Of a DNA stretch of 64,000 bases, positions 58,364-64,000 are shown in pieces. Under the pieces are notes generated by a model that worked only from the letters and a program-made list of their open reading frames with translations, was not told the origin of the DNA and made no database searches. This stretch comes from Atherix ibis (lineage: Eukaryota; Arthropoda; Insecta; Diptera; Athericidae): positions 63,398,220 to 63,462,219 of the forward strand of contig OY282609.1 in the NCBI GenBank assembly GCA_958298945.1, given 5' to 3'. Every line of letters begins with the position of its first letter. Positions within the stretch are counted from its first letter, which is position 1. A program made the position numbers and the translations under genes.

Positions 58364-59580
58364 CCAGGTATATAAGCTTAAATCCGCTGTTTTTTAAGTA
58401 AAAAAACACATGTTTTTTTCATAGAATGCAAAAACAAATATATTCAAAGTACTTACCCTCGCTAGCTACACATTTTTCCCATCTCTCGGGCAATTTCTGG
58501 ATACCACGCCAAAAAAATTCCTTCTCTTTCGAGGCAAACCACTAATCAAGTCATTTTCGGACGTCTTCGTAAGAATCGAAGTGCTGCTTAGCGAGCACGT
58601 GGCCCATCGAAGAAAATATGTGGTAGTTTTTTATGAGGGCCAGATCTGGTGAATAAGCGGGGTTTGGTAGTTTCGGACCATTTTGGACGTGTGCGATGGT
58701 GCCTTGTCGTAGAGAAAAATCAGCTTGTCATGTCTTTGTTGATAATCCGTCCTTTTTTCACGCAGAGCACGGTGCAATTTGATAAGTTGTTGGTGGTAGC
58801 AGTGAGCATTGACAGTTTTACCAGTTTTTAACATTTCATAGTAGACGATACCCTACTGATCCCACAAAACGCATAGCATCGTCTTCCGTCCGCAGCGATT
58901 CGGTCTTGGGGAAGATATTGATGGTTGGACGGGATCATCCCACGATTTTTTGCATTTAGGATTGTCGAAATATATCCACTTTTCATCGCCTGTCACAATC
59001 CGATGCAGGAACGACTTTCTTTTTTGTCTGGCGAGCAAGGTTTTACATGTGTTTTGGCGTCGCTCCATCTACCTATCGTTGAATTCATGAGGCACCCATT
59101 TTCCGATCTTTTCAATCTTCCCCATGACACACAGACGTATGGAAATGGCTGGTTGAGTAACACTCAATTGCTCCGCGAGCATTTTTTGCGATTGGGTATC
59201 GTCTTCGTCCAAAAGAGCCTGCAATTGATGGTCCTCAACCTTCCTAGGCCGATTTTCACGCTTCTTGTCCCATAAGTCAAAATTTCCGTCTTTGAACAGA
59301 CGAAACCAATCTCGGCACGTTGTATCCGATAAAGCACTGTCACCATAAACCTCCATAATCATTCGATGCGATTCGGCAGCCGATTTCTTCAAACTGAAGC
59401 AGAAAAGCAGAGCATATGCTCTTTTTCTGGCACAAAACTAGACATGATTACCAAAGGAAAAATACGAAATTGCTGAAAATATGCACTGATTAATGTTGAC
59501 AGATACCAAACTCATAAAAAAAAAATACGCTCACTGACGCCATCTATTACCAAACAGCGGATTTAAGCTTATATCCCTGG
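58364..59580 (-). mobile_element. mauritiana-type mariner, copy F
   Basis: Ends are CCAGGTATATAAGCTTAAAT (left) and the complement of CCAGGGATATAAGC (right). TA lies at 58362-58363 and 59581-59582. The length is 1217 bp. Confidence 0.92.
58443..59445 (-). pseudogene. broken Mos1-like transposase (copy F)
   Basis: Starts MSSFVPEKE at 59445; a frame change follows near 59400. The next 107 codons are open (KKSAAESHRMIMEVYGDSALSDTTCRDW, then LQALLDEDDTQSQKMLAEQL, KWVPHEFNDR) up to a TAG for Gln at 59069-59071. Then come MERRQNTCKTLLARQKRKSF, TGDEKWIYF (first Asp), a TAG before GIVYYEMLK (near 58853) and FLYDKAPSHTSK. There the second catalytic Asp stays but the Asn after it is Lys. A deletion removes the LETLNWEVLPHP segment, and the third-Asp region is corrupted. 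Confidence 0.9.
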
Positions 59581-59582
59581 TA

Positions 59583-61720
59583 TGTAGCCAGTAAGTTAAA
59601 TTTACGAAAGAAATATGATCGGCTGTTTGATGTGGTGTACTTTTCCTGAAAAATTCTTTATAATATATTTGGTAATATGAACTATAGCTTTCTATATTGG
59701 CTTTATACAATTTTTGATAATTTCATATTTTAATTGCTGCTGAATTTGCAATTAATAGTTTTGAACAATACAGAATTTCATATATAGCAAAAGTATAAAT
59801 ATCTGTACTTACTTCATATGTGTAATACATATACTCGTATACTTAAATAAATAAAAAAAGAGAAACGTATCCATAGAAATACATTATGAAATTGATAGGA
59901 AAAATCCAGTTCAATCAGCTTAAGAACTGTGAACTTCTTTTAATCTGAAAAGTAGTTAGTACATCTGCTTTTATAGATAACTATATGCTCAAATGACTTA
60001 AAGCCTAGATAAGATTCTTTGTTATTATTTATATTAAAAGCCACTGAAGACTATATAATAAAAGCCACTGCTATCATTAGCATGGCTATTGTAGCTATTC
60101 ACAGCATATCCGAACCCTTCTACCAATTTACGAAATATATAATATATGTACATCATCATATTCTTTATTATTCGTCTTTCCGAATCAGTATAACTCACTC
60201 CAATACTGAACTTCCACAGAAGTCAAATGAAATTGTTTATATACTCGTAGATGTACTGGAAAGGTGGAATCGAGTTTTATTTCCTTCAACGATCACAGTA
60301 ACATGAAGCCCAACAAATGAAAAAGTTGAAAATTCTTCGGAATCATTCGAAAATAAAGAGATAACCTCTGATTATTTTCTTTAAGGGAAACTTTTATCGT
60401 AGTCAAACATAAAATGAAATTGAAGAACCACCCGAAGTCAGATTACTAGGATTACCGAATTAAGTTCAAATAGACGGAAATTCTATAAATTGTAGTATCT
60501 TTAATCGCGAAGAACGAAACCATAGTTAATTTGTGTTTGTCTATAAGACAGGTTGAGTTGGTGGTTGGATGAATTTATGTCCAAGTTGTATGATTTATAT
60601 TAAAGCGCCATAGACATCTCGAAATACACATGTAAGAAGGATCAATTTTCTTAGAATTGTTTTGTAGTTTATTCTTTGCTTATATTGTTTTTCTCATATT
60701 GACATTTCAATGATATTTACACATTTTTAGAGAAATTATTCTAAGCAAAACAACAGATTACTGAAAAATACAAGTTGTTTTCTTTAAAAATATAGTTTAT
60801 TTTTAATATCTTACATATATATTTTTTCTACATAAAGACATTCGGTTAGATTTATTTCCAAAATTTAATTATAAGTTTAGTCAGCTCTATTTACGATCAT
60901 AGTATATGCTACGAGTATTTATTTGAACTTGGAATTAAGAATTGACCGTGATAGTGGAATGGTTATTTTTAAAAAAAAGTTCTTACAATTGTCATTGTTG
61001 GCTAAGATTTTTGTAATCCTCCTATGATGACATTGCGATTAAGTTAATTCTAGTATTTCATATAGAATTAAAATACTTAAAAATACCAGACTTAATTCGC
61101 ATAAATAATTCTCAAATAGATTTTTGTACATTCGAATACAGATAAGAAAAATAAATGTTGGAAGAACAATAAAAAAATTTGACGTATAATATTCTATTTA
61201 CTCGTATGTACATGTATATATCTTTCATTTTATCAAAAGCTATAATTTTCATTTACTAAAATTTTTAATGACTAAATAAGGCTATTCCATAGCTTTTATT
61301 TATATTTCAAAATGAATTTTTTTGTTTATAAAAGAATTTTGTAGAAAATTTAGCAATTCTGCCCTCTAATATTTTAATAAATTTTGTAGATGCACAACTT
61401 TTAAAATAATTGATTGGGATTTTATGCACTAGTTTGCATAATTGATAAATTAAAAAAAACAAAACGAACGTTGTATTAAGTATAGGAGCTTTTGATTAAT
61501 ATGTCGATAGTTTTTTAAAATTTTATTTTTTAACAAAAATATTAATCTTTTTAAGCAATTTTTGTTTTTCATAAATCTTTAGACGCATAAATTTGAAAAT
61601 AATTTATCCATATTTTGTAGTTTATAAACTTATTTAAAAATGTCAAAAATTTCACACTAACTTAAGGAAATTTCTAAATATCAAATTTTATACTTCAGAA
61701 ATAGTATTCATAATAATAAT
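59583..61720. other. AT-rich intergenic stretch
   Basis: No coding, RNA or repeat feature could be supported, apart from a few ACGAGTA/TACTCGT motifs (near 59833, 60244, 60911, 61201). Confidence 0.5.
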
Positions 61721-61934
61721 TTAAGGTTTTCGGATAAGAGTGATATGCTTTCTTTTTTTTAAAAAACACACTAATTGTTAAGGAAATTCAAATGTTTTTT
61801 ATTTAATGTAAAGTACAATCGATACAATTAAGTTCTGAATAAAACGTCATTCAAATGGCCTCCACGAATTCTTTTGCAGGAACGAATTCGATGAACCCAA
61901 GTTTCGAGCACTTTTTCCACTAAATCAAGTCGTA

Positions 61935-63152
61935 CGAGGGTCATTCAACAAGTACTTAGCCTCACCGCCCGATAGAACTGCTGTCACAAAAAAAATTTAC
62001 CATCGTGCAGTACATTCTTTTAGTAGCCTACTGTCAAAGTAGATTCCCTTCATTAGTTTTGTTTTGAGAGCCTTTGAAAGCGAGCGTGTCGGTCAGTTGC
62101 AAAAAAATGGAAAAAGAACAATATCGTTCGGTGATTAGATTCTTGTTTTTGGAAGAGAAAACGCGCAGCGAAATCAAAGATCGCTTGGATGCTGTGTATG
62201 GTGAGTCTTCTCCTTCGATGGCGACCGTCAAGAATTGGTTCAACGAGTTTGTTCGTGGCCGCACGTCGAATTTTGATGTGCCACGCCCAGGTGCCCCGAA
62301 AACGGCTGCTACGGAGGACAACGTTAAAAAAGTCCACGATCTCGTGTTGGCAGAACGTCGATTGAAGGTTCACGAGATAGCTGAGACTGTGGGAATCGCA
62401 GTAGGAACGGTGCATCATATTCTACACGAAGAACTGGGCATGAGAAAGCTGTCGGCGCGATGGGTGCCGCGTTTGCTCACACCGGAAAACAAGCGCAACC
62501 GTGAGACCACATCGGCGACGTGTTTGGCGCTGTTTCAGCGTGACCGTCGACGAAACATGGATTCACTGGTACACACCAGAGACCAAGGAACAGTCGAAAC
62601 AGGGGACTTCACCCGAAGAACGTGCTCCGAAGAAGGCGAAGACTGTTCGGTCGGCCGGAAAGGTGATGGCCACCGTTTTCTGGGATTCACAAGGTGTGAT
62701 CCACATCGATTATCTCGAGAAGGGTAAAACAATCACGGGGCGCTACTATGCTGACTTATTGTGCCGATTTTACGTCGAATTGAAGAAAAAGCGGCCCCGC
62801 TTTGCGAAGAAAAAAGTGCTGTTCCACCACGACAACGCGCCGGCTCACACCTCCGCCGTCGCCATGGCCAAATTGGTCGAATTGCGCTACGAATTGCTGC
62901 CCCATCCACCGTACTCTCCAGATTTGGCCCCCTGTGACTACTTTTTGTTTCCAAACCTGAAAAAATCACTCGCCGGGAATAGATTTGGGTCGAATGAGGA
63001 GGTCATCGTCGCCACGGAGGCCTATTTTGCTTCCCTCGAGAAAATGTATTTTTTGGACGGGTTAAAAAAGTTAGAGCATCAATGGGCCGAGTGTATCGAA
63101 AACAAATTTTCGTTTTTCTTTTGTAGGCTAAGTACTTGTTGAATGACCCTCG
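61935..63152 (+). mobile_element. mariner with CGAGGGTCATTCAACAAG ends, copy L, nested
   Basis: Left end CGAGGGTCATTCAACAAGTA; right end its complement. TA lies at 61933-61934 and 63153-63154. At 1218 bp it is inserted in the 3' coding part of a rosa-type mariner. Confidence 0.96.
62107..63142 (+). pseudogene. mariner transposase with a 29-nt deletion (copy L)
   Basis: Starts MEKEQYRSVIRFLFLEEKTR and is open for about 145 codons to LALFQR. A 29-nt deletion relative to copy K (between CAGCG and TGACCG near 62540) then shifts the frame. In the other frame the core continues: VDETWIHWY, VFWDSQGVIHIDYLEKGKTITGRYY, FHHDNAPAH and SPDLAPCDYFLF, all three Asp intact. The C-terminal ELEGDYVEK and the start of the 3' UTR are deleted, so the frame runs on to 63142. 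Confidence 0.92.
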
Positions 63153-64000
63153 TATGTCATGAATAGCACGTTCAATATTGACTTCTAAAGCTTGAAGAGA
63201 GTCTGGTTTATTGCTAAAGACCAATGACTTCAAATAACCACTCAAAAAATAGTCTTATGGTGTTAAATCACAACTTCTTGGAGGCCATTCAATGTCACAA
63301 TTTCTTGAAATAATCGAATCTCCAAACTTTTCTCGCAATAATTCGGTTGTTGCACGTGCTGTGTGGCACGTAGCCCCGTCTTGTTTGAACCAGATATTGT
63401 CAAGATCAACTTCTTCCAATTTCGGCCATAAAAAGTTGGTTATCATCGATCTATACCGCTCTCCAATAACAGTAACGGTGTTACCAGCTTCATTTCGAAA
63501 GAAGTACGGAATAATTTGTGGATTTTTTTCGCACCAGAATCCACAGTTTTGTCTATTTACCACACCACTCAGATGAAAGTGAGCCTCATCGGAGAAGATG
63601 ATTTTCTTTAAAAAAATCATTATCGTTTTGAAGTTGTTCCAAAACAAAATCACCAAATTCACGACGTTTACGGTAGTCCAACAGCTTCAATTTTTGAGTG
63701 ATAACAATTTTATATGGATGCAAGCCCAAATCCTTTCTCAAAATCCGCCAGATTGTGGTTTGAGACAGTCCCAATTCTTGAGAATGTCTTGGAATCGACA
63801 AATTGCGATCTTCAGCAACACTTGCCTGAACGGCAGCAATATTTTCATTACTTCGAGCGGTTCTTTGTCTTATTGGCACTTGAACATTATGTAAAGAAAA
63901 TGTACGCTCGAAATTTTTAACAATTCGATGAATAGCGAGCACAGTTGGACGATTATTACGACCATAAAATGGCAAAAGCGCACGAAAAGTTGCAATTGGA

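Larger units (their letters stand above)
61722..64000 (-). mobile_element. rosa-type (DD41D) mariner interrupted by copy L
   Basis: The left end TAAGGTTTTCGGATAAGAGT is a diverged rosa repeat, and the element runs past the window edge. Comparison with the 8.2 kb copy suggests about 180 more bases to its right end. The insertion of 61935-63152 duplicated the TA of CAAGTCGTATGTC; this site is uninterrupted at the corresponding place of the 8.2 kb copy, giving an empty-site check. Confidence 0.88.
61847..64000 (-). pseudogene. rosa-type DD41D transposase, interrupted and incomplete in window
   Basis: From the window edge inwards it reads FYGRNNRPTVLAIHRIVKNFERTFSL, VPIRQRTARSNENIAAVQAS, LGLSQTTIWRILRKDLGLHP and, after a frame change near 63600, IIFSDEAHFHLSG (first Asp). 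FKQDGATCHTA (second) and CDLTPLDYF-like (third, about 63255, with a frame break) lie 41 residues apart. The segment ..LKSLVFSNKPDSLQALEVNIERAIHDI reaches the insertion point at 63153. The last codons lie beyond copy L, down to about 61847. It is more complete in the N-terminal half than the 8.2 kb copy. Confidence 0.87.

Noticed and set aside
60019..60306. 95-codon ORF
   Set aside because: No recognisable motif, no splice or promoter context, composition close to chance in AT-rich DNA.
1..64000. CRISPR arrays, bacterial operons, rRNA or tRNA genes
   Set aside because: No regularly spaced repeats, no prokaryotic gene organisation, and no convincing tRNA box A/box B pair or rRNA sequence was seen by eye; the window is eukaryotic.

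Overview
The window looks like a stretch of AT-rich intergenic DNA from an insect, most likely a fly. No complete host gene could be identified. No operons, Shine-Dalgarno sites, CRISPR arrays or convincing RNA genes were seen. Several DD41D 'rosa' mariners, a subfamily first described in tephritid fruit flies, make a tephritid or related dipteran a reasonable guess (inference).

The dominant content is Tc1/mariner DNA transposons. I count 21 recognisable elements plus about five older relics, together roughly 26 kb or about 40% of the window (summed from the listed coordinates). They fall into these lineages. (a) Six mauritiana-type (Mos1-like) copies at 0.2, 19.8, 26.8, 29.9, 33.7 and 58.4 kb. 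(b) Three irritans-like copies with CGAGGGTCGTTCAATAAG ends at 13.1, 47.5 and 51.5 kb; the 13.1 kb copy keeps an uninterrupted 349-codon transposase. (c) Three copies with CGAGGGTCATTCAACAAG ends at 38.2, 42.5 and 61.9 kb. (d) Three internally deleted copies with CGAGGTCTGTTCAAAAAG ends at 5.0, 15.3 and 46.0 kb. (e) Three rosa DD41D copies at 8.2, 16.6 and 61.7 kb. (f) Single copies of a cecropia/mellifera-like element (2.5 kb), a mori/mauritiana-like element (1.9-4.2 kb) and another DD34D element (36.6 kb). Nearly every element is bounded by TA dinucleotides.

Many elements are nested: 2509-3619 lies in 1897-4162, 15305-16236 in a Tc1-like relic, 38224-39511 in a DDE relic, 61935-63152 in a rosa element, and 13123-14398 abuts a mariner relic. 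These nestings give a relative insertion order.

Retrotransposons are confined to two places. One is a head-to-tail pair of 5'-truncated R1-clade 3' ends followed by a jockey-like gag fragment (22.6-25.9 kb). The other is a 5'-truncated jockey-like reverse transcriptase with a YADD box (44.0-44.9 kb, minus strand).

The remaining sequence is AT-rich and carries microsatellites, three strong long hairpins (19.45, 22.31 and 29.70 kb) and a recurrent ACGAGTA/TACTCGT motif. Two short coding-like stretches near 10.5 and 11.7 kb might be host exons. I found no convincing new biological system. The most unusual features are a mariner flanked by an exact 50-bp TA-to-TA direct repeat (42.5-43.9 kb), a fold-back mariner built from two 5' ends (5.0 kb), and two small templated rearrangements inside mariners (2.8 and 48.4 kb).
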